Origin: Candidatus Levyibacteriota bacterium
GTDB taxonomy: Bacteria; Patescibacteria; Microgenomatia; Levybacterales; UBA12049
NCBI GenBank assembly: GCA_016182425.1
Contig: JACPGP010000035.1
Coordinates: 1 to 5,835 of the forward strand
Direction: 5' to 3'
DNA length: 5,835 nt
In this document: one piece after another, positions 1 through 5,298 of the stretch
Layout of the letters: each line of letters begins with the position of its first letter
Position numbering within the stretch: position 1 is the stretch's first letter
Notes under the pieces: generated by a model
Seen by the model: the letters and a program-made list of their open reading frames with translations, nothing else
The model's database searches: none
Told to the model about the DNA's origin: nothing
Program-made: the position numbers and the translations under genes

Positions 1-2
1 TG

Positions 3-158
3 AAAAACTTTGATAGAAAGGCAGCCAAAGAAGCATTTGAGGAGCTAGGGTTTAAGAGTTTAGTCAAACGGCTTGAAGGTAAAGAACCAGAAGAATCCAT
101 TAAAATCAAAGCGACATCTACCCGAAAGAATACAGATGGGCAGTTGGGATTGTTATGA
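3..158 (+). CDS. 5'-3' exonuclease (Pol I N-terminal type), C-terminal fragment
   Basis: Only the last 51 codons are in the window, open at the left edge and ending in TGA. The segment FDRKAAKEAFEELGFKSLVK matches the pattern that closes the 5' nuclease domain of DNA polymerase I (aspartate plus helix, then L-[EG]-F-x-S-L-hydrophobic). In Pol I a polymerase module would follow; here the protein ends about 25 residues later, so it is probably a stand-alone flap/5' nuclease that removes RNA primers and 5' flaps. The tail after the domain is lysine-, glutamate- and threonine-rich, looks flexible, and ends in GQLGLL. That fits the bacterial sliding-clamp binding motif and nearly equals the GQLGLF terminus of E. 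coli Pol II. The stop overlaps the next start as ATGA. Family assignment rests on a short segment and is moderately sure; the catalytic part is not visible. Confidence 0.66.
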   Translation, partial: KNFDRKAAKEAFEELGFKSLVKRLEGKEPEESIKIKATSTRKNTDGQLGLL

Positions 159-1243
159 GAGTTGCGCTTGTGCATGATTATATTAAAGAGTATGGAGGAG
201 CGGAGAGGGTGCTTGAGGCATTGCATGAAATTTGGCCAGATGCACCAGTGTATACAACGGTTAATCTCCCAGAGTTTTTAGGGCCGCATATAAAGCGGTT
301 TGATGGGTGGGATATTCGGACATCTTGGCTTCAAGGCATCCCTTTTCGACACAAACTTATTAGCCCATTTCGTATACTTATGCCATTTGTCTTTGGGCAA
401 TTTGATTTTTCAGATTTTGATGTGGTGATTGTTTCCGCAACAGGAGCGTATTTTCCAAATCTTCTTAATAAAAAAAAGGCTGTGCAGATTTGCTACTGCC
501 ACACACCGCCTAGGTATTTATATGGGTATGCAACAGCCAGAGAGTGGAAGAAAAACATTGTCTTTCGAATATTGGGAGAAATTGCTAATCATTTTTTGAG
601 AATTGCAGATTTTAATAGCAGCAAAAACGTTGATTACTATATTGCCAACTCGCAAGAAGTAGCAGCAAGAATAAAGAAGTTTTATAAAAGGGAAGCAGTG
701 GTTGTGTATCCACCAATCGACACAACAGGTAGTATCAAGGGAAAAGAGAAGGGTAAATATTATTTGGCTGGGGGAAGATTAGCCAGGCCAAAGCATATTG
801 ATCTTATTATCAAAGCCTGCCGAGACCTAAATGTGCCACTAAAGGTATTTGGGAAAGGATTTGCCGGATACGAAAAAGAAATTAAAGGTTCTGAATTTGT
901 TGGGGAAGTGAGCGATGAAGAAAAGTGGAAGCTGATGAGAAATGCGAAAGCGTACATTAACGCTTCTGAAGATGAAGATTTTGGCATTACCCCTGTTGAG
1001 GCAATGAGTGCCGGGACACCTGTTATTGCGTATAAGTCTGGCGGTGTTGTAGAATCGGTAGTGGAGGGTAAAACTGGGATCTTTTTTGAAGAGCTTTCCG
1101 TTGAAAGTCTTAAAAAAGCAATGAAGCAATTCAACAATGCAATAATTGATCCTAATGATTGCGTCAAGCAAGCGCAAAGGTTTTCCAAAGAGCGATTTAA
1201 GAGTGAGATACAGCTGTTTATTTCAAGAGTAGTAAAAGCATGA
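155..1243 (+). CDS. GT4-family (WbaZ-like) glycosyltransferase
   Basis: A 362-residue retaining GT-B glycosyltransferase that should transfer a sugar, plausibly mannose, from a nucleotide donor to a lipid-linked or surface glycan at the cytoplasmic face of the membrane. The N-terminal Rossmann domain opens with MRVALVHDY and the acceptor-side YGGAERV loop (residues 13-19), then CYCHTPPRYLYGY (113-125), typical of the WbaZ-like branch. The C-terminal donor domain begins near GGRLARPKHID, with R208 and K213 in the usual phosphate-binding positions. It carries the EX7E pair at E274 and E282 in EDFGITPVEAMSAGTPVIAY, followed by SGGVVESV. Length is normal for the family. The start is fixed by the conserved N-terminus and the ATGA overlap with the upstream stop; no clear Shine-Dalgarno is present, so coupled translation is likely. 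The family is secure; the sugar and acceptor cannot be read from sequence. Confidence 0.93.
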   Translation: MRVALVHDYIKEYGGAERVLEALHEIWPDAPVYTTVNLPEFLGPHIKRFDGWDIRTSWLQGIPFRHKLISPFRILMPFVFGQFDFSDFDVVIVSATGAYFPNLLNKKKAVQICYCHTPPRYLYGYATAREWKKNIVFRILGEIANHFLRIADFNSSKNVDYYIANSQEVAARIKKFYKREAVVVYPPIDTTGSIKGKEKGKYYLAGGRLARPKHIDLIIKACRDLNVPLKVFGKGFAGYEKEIKGSEFVGEVSDEEKWKLMRNAKAYINASEDEDFGITPVEAMSAGTPVIAYKSGGVVESVVEGKTGIFFEELSVESLKKAMKQFNNAIIDPNDCVKQAQRFSKERFKSEIQLFISRVVKA

Positions 1244-1851
1244 GGCAAATTATTCAGGATATTATTGAGGAAAAAGTTGAAGCAGTTATTACAGATGTTG
1301 ATAGCAGACCATACCTTATTTTCGGTGTTGGATTTGCAACGTTTTTCTTTGGCTTTGCTGCGGGGGCGATATTGAATCTTTACCTTCTTTGGGTTAACTC
1401 ACCATTGGTTTTGCAATTTCGTGCCATCTTAAGCTATAAATCCGCCATTTTTGGCGATGGTATTATTCTGCCTGTTGTTAATATGATTGCCATGACATTT
1501 ATCTTAAAACATTGGAATATGGTAAGAAAGAGGATAATTCATCTGGCACTCTTTTTGGGATTTTGCATTACCGCATACTTTAATATTATGCAGGCAGTGG
1601 AGGGGATAATAAATTGGGCTATGCCAAAACCGTGGCAGTGGAATTTTTTGGGCGTGTGGCACGCGGTGTACATGTTTTCAGTGGCCAGCTTTTTGTCGCT
1701 TTTTTATCTTGTGCTTTTAAAAGTAATGAGGCACAGAAAACGGATTCCAAAAGAAGCAGCAATTGTGACTATTGGACTAGTGATTTTTTTAATACTACTT
1801 CGTCTTGATTACATAGCAATTGATTTGAAAAGTCTTGCCCCCAGTTTTTAA
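1240..1851 (+). CDS. Five-helix integral membrane protein of unknown family
   Basis: A 203-residue protein that I do not recognise. After a charged, probably amphipathic N-terminal segment (1-23, DIIEEKVEAVITDVDSR) there are five hydrophobic stretches near residues 25-52, 72-90, 99-119, 137-161 and 172-188, with no cleavable signal peptide. The basic clusters KHWNMVRKR (90-98) and KVMRHRKRIPK (161-171) would be expected on the cytoplasmic side. Polar residues lie in or beside the helices: D73 in FGDGIILPVVN, N81, N115, and W140-H141 in FLGVWHAVYM. These could form a site, so a transporter-, enzyme- or scaffold-like role is possible. The start overlaps the glycosyltransferase stop by 4 nt (ATGA), implying coupled expression and a possible shared role in envelope glycan assembly, but that is only neighbourhood inference. 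A coding gene is well supported; function is unknown. Confidence 0.85.
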   Translation: MRQIIQDIIEEKVEAVITDVDSRPYLIFGVGFATFFFGFAAGAILNLYLLWVNSPLVLQFRAILSYKSAIFGDGIILPVVNMIAMTFILKHWNMVRKRIIHLALFLGFCITAYFNIMQAVEGIINWAMPKPWQWNFLGVWHAVYMFSVASFLSLFYLVLLKVMRHRKRIPKEAAIVTIGLVIFLILLRLDYIAIDLKSLAPSF

Positions 1852-1855
1852 TAAT

Positions 1856-2713
1856 ATGCCAGAGCTTCCGGAAGTTGAAACAATAAAATTGGGTTTGCAG
1901 AAAAAAACCATTGGGTTAACCATTAGTAACATTGAAGTACTGTCCCCAAAATCATTTATTGGCAAAGCGAAGGATTTGAAAAATAAAAAAATACAGCAAG
2001 TCTGGAGGAGAGCTAAGATATTAGGAATTGATGTTGAGGGGAGAATGACTTTGTTATTTCATCTGAAAATGACCGGTCAGCTTATTTACAACCCTTCGAC
2101 AAGGCTCAGGGCAAGTTCGCGGTTTATTGGCGGGCATCCGACACCGGACATGAGGGACAAAATGCCCAATTCTCACACAAGAGTAATTTTTACATTCAGC
2201 GACGGATCTCATTTATATTTTAATGACCAAAGAAAATTTGGCTGGATAAAAATTGTGAAATTTGGTGAGGGTATTCCAGGTACCTTGGGACCGGAGCCGT
2301 TGACCAAAGAGTTTAGCTGGCAAATTCTTAAAACTAATTTATTAAGACATAAAAGTATGCCTGTTAAGGTGGCGATTATGGATCAATCAGTCGTATCAGG
2401 AGTAGGTAATATTTATGCCAATGAGGCGTGCTTTGATGCCAAAATTGACCCTAAGACCAAGGTAAAAGATCTTGACGATTTGCAGTTTAAGAAATTGCAT
2501 AGCGGGATTATCAAATCATTAACAGATGGAATTGCGCATGGAGGTTCAAGCCGTGCTCATTTTGTGGACGCAGAGGGCCGTAAGGGGTACTTTTTAGATT
2601 ATGCCTTTGTGTATGGCCGGGACAGAAAACCATGTAAAAAATGCGGCACTACAATTGAAAAAATCATCCTAGGCGGCCGCGGCAGTTACTTTTGCCCCAC
2701 CTGCCAGCAATAA
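1856..2713 (+). CDS. mutM: Formamidopyrimidine-DNA glycosylase (Fpg/MutM)
   Basis: Bifunctional base-excision repair enzyme of 285 residues that removes oxidised purines such as 8-oxoguanine and cleaves the abasic site by beta/delta elimination. The start is the ATG at 1856 because it gives MPELPEVET, whose Pro2 becomes the catalytic N-terminus; a possible TTG at 1835 would add seven residues and bury it, so it is rejected. Other marks are E3, the RRAK lysine (K54), HLKMTGQL (69-76), the DQRKFGW loop, the helix-two-turn-helix segment GVGNIYANE (N185), and the C-terminal zinc finger with C260, C263, C280 and C283, including R275 in GGRGSYFC. An insert at about residues 79-110 (NPSTRLRASS then GGHPTPDM) lengthens the N-terminal domain, and its first part derives from a REP-like repeat. 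The gene starts 4 nt after the preceding stop with no clear Shine-Dalgarno. Fpg is preferred over Nei because of the ELPEVET start and overall layout. Confidence 0.96.
   Translation: MPELPEVETIKLGLQKKTIGLTISNIEVLSPKSFIGKAKDLKNKKIQQVWRRAKILGIDVEGRMTLLFHLKMTGQLIYNPSTRLRASSRFIGGHPTPDMRDKMPNSHTRVIFTFSDGSHLYFNDQRKFGWIKIVKFGEGIPGTLGPEPLTKEFSWQILKTNLLRHKSMPVKVAIMDQSVVSGVGNIYANEACFDAKIDPKTKVKDLDDLQFKKLHSGIIKSLTDGIAHGGSSRAHFVDAEGRKGYFLDYAFVYGRDRKPCKKCGTTIEKIILGGRGSYFCPTCQQ
2091..2115 (+). repeat. REP-like repeat inside mutM
   Basis: The core at 2092-2111 starts CCCTTCGACAAGG and ends CTCAGGG, with CCCT/AGGG as inverted ends. It belongs to the CCCTTCGACAAGCTCAGGG-like short repeats that I recall as widely scattered in bacterial and metagenomic genomes, usually between genes. 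Here it is read in frame as PSTRLRAS (residues 80-87), between the conserved MTGQLIY and GGHPT segments, where length should be tolerated. No second copy occurs in the window, so repeat status rests on recognition of the motif rather than on copies seen here. Confidence 0.6.
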
Positions 2714-2716
2714 TCC

Positions 2717-2746
2717 TTGCGTTCTTTTTTAGATCTGTGTTAAGAT
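2717..2746 (+). promoter_or_regulatory. Candidate extended -10 promoter for pyrH-recF-nnrD
   Basis: A weak -35 (TTGCGT, 2717-2722) is followed after 18 nt by TAAGAT (2741-2746), preceded by TG at 2738-2739 in the extended -10 position. It lies just after the mutM stop, in the only real gap in the first half of the window. A start about seven bases downstream would fall at 2753-2754, exactly at an ATG, so the transcript could be leaderless. The hexamers are imperfect and there is no experimental support. Confidence 0.42.
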
Positions 2747-2758
2747 ACCAAAGATGGG

Positions 2759-3415
2759 CTTATTATTCCTAATAGTGGAATTGACACAGAATTTCTTTCC
2801 AAACTTAATGGTTTTGTTCGCGCAAAACTGTCTGGGGGAACCAGGCAGTTTTTTTTAGTGACAGGTGGCGGCTCAACAGCCAGAAGTTACCGCGACGCCG
2901 CGCGAGAAGTGATTGGCCATGAGTTAAATAGAGATGATTTAGATTGGCTTGGTATTCATGCCACCAGACTAAACGCCCATCTTATTCGCACCATTTTCCG
3001 AGATATCGCTCACCCCTACATTATTAAAAACTACGAGATTATCAGAAAAGCCAAAGAGCCAGTGGTTGTGGCAAGTGGATGGAAACCAGGTTGGTCAACA
3101 GACTACGATGCAGTACTTTTATGCGAGGATTATGGTGTAAAAACAGTACTAAATTTAAGTAACATCGAAAAAGTATATGATAAGGATCCAAAGAAATTTC
3201 CAGAGGCAAAGCCAATTGATAAAATTTCCTGGGCGGATTTTCGAAAAATTGTTGGGGATGAATGGATTCCCGGGATGAATGCTCCATTTGACCCCATTGC
3301 CGCCCAAAAAGCCCAGGAGTTAGGGATTAAAGTTGTCATCGTAAACGGCAATGATTTTGAAAACATTGAGAAGTACTTTGCAGGGCAAGAATTTGTAGGA
3401 ACCACTATTGAATGA
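2759..3415 (+). CDS. pyrH: UMP kinase, archaeal-like type, 5' end defective
   Basis: Amino-acid-kinase-fold enzyme that phosphorylates UMP to UDP. Homology-like sequence begins at 2759 with LIIPNSGIDTEFL and continues through VTGGGSTAR, then LGIHATRLNAHLIRTIF. Numbering from the GTG at 2858, it continues with STDYDAVLL (D82), LSNIEKVYDKDPKKF (N102, D108), MNAPFDPIA (140-148) and the terminal GTTIE typical of archaeal-type UMP kinases. In that frame there is no ATG, GTG or TTG between the stop at 2741-2743 and the GTG at 2858. The expected N-terminal strand and GGS loop (roughly 10 residues) are absent. Starting at 2858, as a gene caller would, gives 185 residues and drops a further 33 conserved-looking codons. 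The gene may therefore be broken, mis-assembled, or begun at a rare codon such as ATT (2762). Its stop overlaps recF as ATGA. Identity is secure; the start is unresolved. Confidence 0.88.
   Translation, partial: LIIPNSGIDTEFLSKLNGFVRAKLSGGTRQFFLVTGGGSTARSYRDAAREVIGHELNRDDLDWLGIHATRLNAHLIRTIFRDIAHPYIIKNYEIIRKAKEPVVVASGWKPGWSTDYDAVLLCEDYGVKTVLNLSNIEKVYDKDPKKFPEAKPIDKISWADFRKIVGDEWIPGMNAPFDPIAAQKAQELGIKVVIVNGNDFENIEKYFAGQEFVGTTIE
2808..2831 (+). promoter_or_regulatory. Candidate antiterminator hairpin
   Basis: GTTTTG (2811-2816) pairs perfectly with CAAAAC (2823-2828) around the loop TTCGCG. Two wobble pairs and an A-U extend the stem outward to 2808 and 2831. The 3' arm takes bases 2824-2831 that also form the 5' arm of the terminator, so the two structures exclude each other. 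It is much weaker than the terminator and would need a paused polymerase, ribosome or ligand to persist. It could be chance pairing in a U-rich and A-rich stretch. Confidence 0.3.
2824..2856 (+). terminator. Intrinsic terminator-like hairpin (possible attenuator)
   Basis: AAAACTGTCTGG (2824-2835) pairs over 12 bp with CCAGGCAGTTTT (2841-2852), with one G-U wobble (2831/2845) and a GGGAA loop, and runs into eight T residues (2849-2856). This is a complete intrinsic terminator by form. It sits about 100 nt after the candidate promoter and inside the UMP kinase reading frame, where it encodes KLSGGTRQFF. It should therefore reduce read-through into pyrH-recF-nnrD unless a translating ribosome or the alternative hairpin blocks it. 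It might instead terminate mutM read-through. The structure is clear; activity is untested. Confidence 0.6.
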
Positions 3416-4446
3416 TTTTAGAACACCTTTCACTTCAGAATTTCAGAAGCTATTCTAAGTCAGATTTTACTTTCAGTCCTTATACTACCGTTATCGTTGG
3501 TCCCAATACCTCTGGCAAAACAAATCTTTTGGAAGCAATTTATCTTCTAAGTTCTGGTAAAAGTTTTCGAGCAGAAAGAGATGTGGAAATGATTCGATTT
3601 CAAGAAGAGTTGGCCAGGGTAAAAGGAAAAACTGATGATTCAGAACTTGAAGTAGTGCTCACCACACAACTAAAGAAGTATTTAGTCAATGGCGTTTCTA
3701 AGCGCAGAATTGATTTTACAGATAATCTTATGGTTGTCATATTTGCCCCAGCAGACTTAGAGATTGTTGTTGATTCTCCGTCGGTACGCCGAAACTTTCT
3801 TGATGAGAGTATTTCGCAGGTGGACAGAGAATATCGTCAGGCCCTTATAACCTACAGCAAGGCCTTGCGGCAGCGAAACGCCTTGCTTGACTTAGCAAGG
3901 GAAAAAGGCGTGCGAAACGAACGACAGTTTACCTACTGGGATCAACTTCTTATTCAAGCAGGAGAGGTAATCACAAAAAGGCGGGAGGAATTTATTGCCT
4001 TCCTTAATAGTAAGGAAAAAGATGTATTTGATTTTGCCGCTATTTATGACAAAAGTGTTATTTCAAAAGAGCGGCTTTTGCAGTATAAGGATGCCGAAAT
4101 GGGTGCGGGGGTAACGCTGGTTGGGCCGCATCGAGACGATTTTTCTGTTTTTATGTTTAATAATATGAGGGAAACAACCCACGATATGAAGCTTTTCGGC
4201 TCCCGTGGCCAGCAGCGGCTGGTTGTCTTGCAACTAAAGCTCTTGCAGCTTATCTTTATGGAGGAAGCAACAGGTCAGCGTCCATTACTTCTTCTGGACG
4301 ACATCTTTTCAGAGCTTGATGACGCGCATATCCATTTGGTTTCAGAAATAATGGATCGGCAGCAGACAATTCTTACCACAACACACAAGGAATTTATTGA
4401 TAAAAAGCATCTGAAAGAAGCTAATGTGATAGAATTAGAGAAATAA
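3412..4446 (+). CDS. recF: DNA replication/repair ATPase RecF
   Basis: SMC-like ABC ATPase of 344 residues that acts with RecO and RecR to load RecA at gapped or stalled forks. It opens with the typical MILEHLSLQNFRSY, followed by Walker A GPNTSGKT (30-37), then NFLDESISQVDREY and the LVGPHRDDF segment. The ABC signature is SRGQQR (264-269) and Walker B with D-loop is LLLLDDIFSELD (292-303); TTTHKEF supplies the switch histidine. There is no long coiled coil, which separates it from RecN and SMC. Length is close to the usual 350-370. The ATG overlaps the pyrH stop by 4 nt, and an AGGA at about 3397 is too distant to be a convincing ribosome site, so coupling to pyrH is likely. recF commonly lies by dnaA-dnaN-gyrB; here it sits between nucleotide and cofactor genes. 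Confidence 0.96.
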   Translation: MILEHLSLQNFRSYSKSDFTFSPYTTVIVGPNTSGKTNLLEAIYLLSSGKSFRAERDVEMIRFQEELARVKGKTDDSELEVVLTTQLKKYLVNGVSKRRIDFTDNLMVVIFAPADLEIVVDSPSVRRNFLDESISQVDREYRQALITYSKALRQRNALLDLAREKGVRNERQFTYWDQLLIQAGEVITKRREEFIAFLNSKEKDVFDFAAIYDKSVISKERLLQYKDAEMGAGVTLVGPHRDDFSVFMFNNMRETTHDMKLFGSRGQQRLVVLQLKLLQLIFMEEATGQRPLLLLDDIFSELDDAHIHLVSEIMDRQQTILTTTHKEFIDKKHLKEANVIELEK

Positions 4447-5259
4447 ATGCAAGAATTTGATTTATCTGACCTTAAAAAACTTTATAAACCACAAAAGGAT
4501 TCGCATAAGGGGCAGAATGGGAAATTGATGGTGATTGGAGGGTCAAAACTGTTTCATGCCGCATCTCTTTGGCCACTCACCGTTGCCTCAAGAATCGTGG
4601 ATATGGTGTATTACTCATCGGTTGAGGAGAATAATAATGTTGTCTTGCACCTTAAAGAGCAATTTAGAAATGGTATTATTGTCCCTCGGAATAAAATAGA
4701 TGAGTACATCGGCGAGGCGGATTGTGTGCTTATTGGCCCAGGATTGCCTCGTAAAGAGGGATTGGAAGAGGGGGATGATGATACAAAAGAATTAACAGAA
4801 TCACTTCTCAAAAAATATCCCCGCAAGAAGTGGGTTATTGATGGGGGTAGTCTGCAGGTGATTGAGCCAACACTAATACCCCACAATGCTATTTTAACAC
4901 CTCATAAGGGAGAGTTTGAAAAACTTTTTGGTCGGGATGACATTGCGGAGAAGGCCAAAGAATATAACTGCATAATTCTTCTTAAGGGACAAATTGATAT
5001 TGTTTGTTCATCAGAAAAATGTGTAGAGATAAAGGGTGGCAATGAGGGGATGACAAAAGGGGGGACAGGGGATGTTTTGGCAGGGTTAATTGCAGCCCTT
5101 TATTGCAAAAATGAGGAGTTTCTTGCTGCAGCAACCGGAAGCTATATTAACAAAAAAGCAGGAGAAAGTCTCTACCAAAGAGTCGGACCATATTTTAACG
5201 CTTCAGACCTAGCTGACGAGATACCCCGGGTTATGAAGATATTACTCAGTAATACATAA
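4447..5259 (+). CDS. nnrD: ADP/ATP-dependent NAD(P)H-hydrate dehydratase
   Basis: A 270-residue ribokinase-like (YjeF C-terminal) enzyme that repairs S-NAD(P)HX, a damaged hydrated cofactor, back to NAD(P)H at the expense of ADP or ATP. Landmarks are SHKGQNGKLMVIGGS (19-33), the glycine-rich IGPGL, ILTPHKGEFEKLFG (149-162), ILLKGQ, and the catalytic loop GMTKGGTGDVLAG (201-213) with D209 as probable base. The usual DADAL motif is DGGSL here (132-136), a variation that may change substrate or nucleotide contacts. There is no N-terminal epimerase (NnrE) domain, so the epimerase would be elsewhere or absent. The ATG directly follows the recF TAA with no gap, consistent with reinitiation. A related small-molecule kinase of the same fold is the main alternative, but the TPHKGEF and GGTGDVL pair makes NnrD much more likely. 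Confidence 0.9.
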   Translation: MQEFDLSDLKKLYKPQKDSHKGQNGKLMVIGGSKLFHAASLWPLTVASRIVDMVYYSSVEENNNVVLHLKEQFRNGIIVPRNKIDEYIGEADCVLIGPGLPRKEGLEEGDDDTKELTESLLKKYPRKKWVIDGGSLQVIEPTLIPHNAILTPHKGEFEKLFGRDDIAEKAKEYNCIILLKGQIDIVCSSEKCVEIKGGNEGMTKGGTGDVLAGLIAALYCKNEEFLAAATGSYINKKAGESLYQRVGPYFNASDLADEIPRVMKILLSNT

Positions 5260-5263
5260 TCGC

Positions 5264-5293
5264 TTGTCATTATTCGGGAAATGTGCGTTAATT
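5264..5293 (+). promoter_or_regulatory. Weak candidate promoter for the Fic gene
   Basis: TTGTCA (5264-5269) lies 18 nt before the AT-rich TTAATT (5288-5293), in the 39-nt gap between nnrD and the Fic gene. The Fic ATG is at 5299, only five bases beyond the presumed -10, so a transcript from here would have almost no leader, as for the candidate promoter before pyrH. The -35 is good, the -10 is poor, and read-through from nnrD would also serve. Confidence 0.27.
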
Positions 5294-5298
5294 AAGAC

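Larger units (their letters stand above)
2754..2858 (+). other. Candidate 34-codon leader ORF through the attenuator
   Basis: This frame begins with ATG eight bases after the candidate -10 and ends at TAG (2856-2858), the base after which the terminator T-tract finishes. The stop shares its G with a GTG at 2858 in the UMP kinase frame (TAGTG), so termination-reinitiation could occur. The peptide would be hydrophobic (MGLLFLIVEL at the start) and resembles nothing I know. The same bases encode UMP kinase-like residues in another frame, so this ORF may be only what is left around a lost start codon. It is listed because its position relative to the hairpin is striking. Confidence 0.22.

Noticed and set aside
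760..1248. Long minus-strand open frame opposite the glycosyltransferase
   Set aside because: It is antisense to a well-conserved GT4 domain, has no recognisable motif, and is most simply a shadow frame.
1835..1855. Upstream TTG start for mutM adding seven residues
   Set aside because: Fpg needs Pro2 as the free N-terminal nucleophile, so MPELPEVET at 1856 must be the start.
2707..2730. Possible terminator at the end of mutM (GCAA/TTGC stem before a T-rich stretch)
   Set aside because: The stem is only 4 bp and overlaps the candidate -35; it is too weak to call.
2824..2856. PyrR-type RNA binding loop at the pyrH hairpin
   Set aside because: The hairpin lacks the conserved purine-rich loop sequence expected for PyrR binding, and nothing points to PyrR here.
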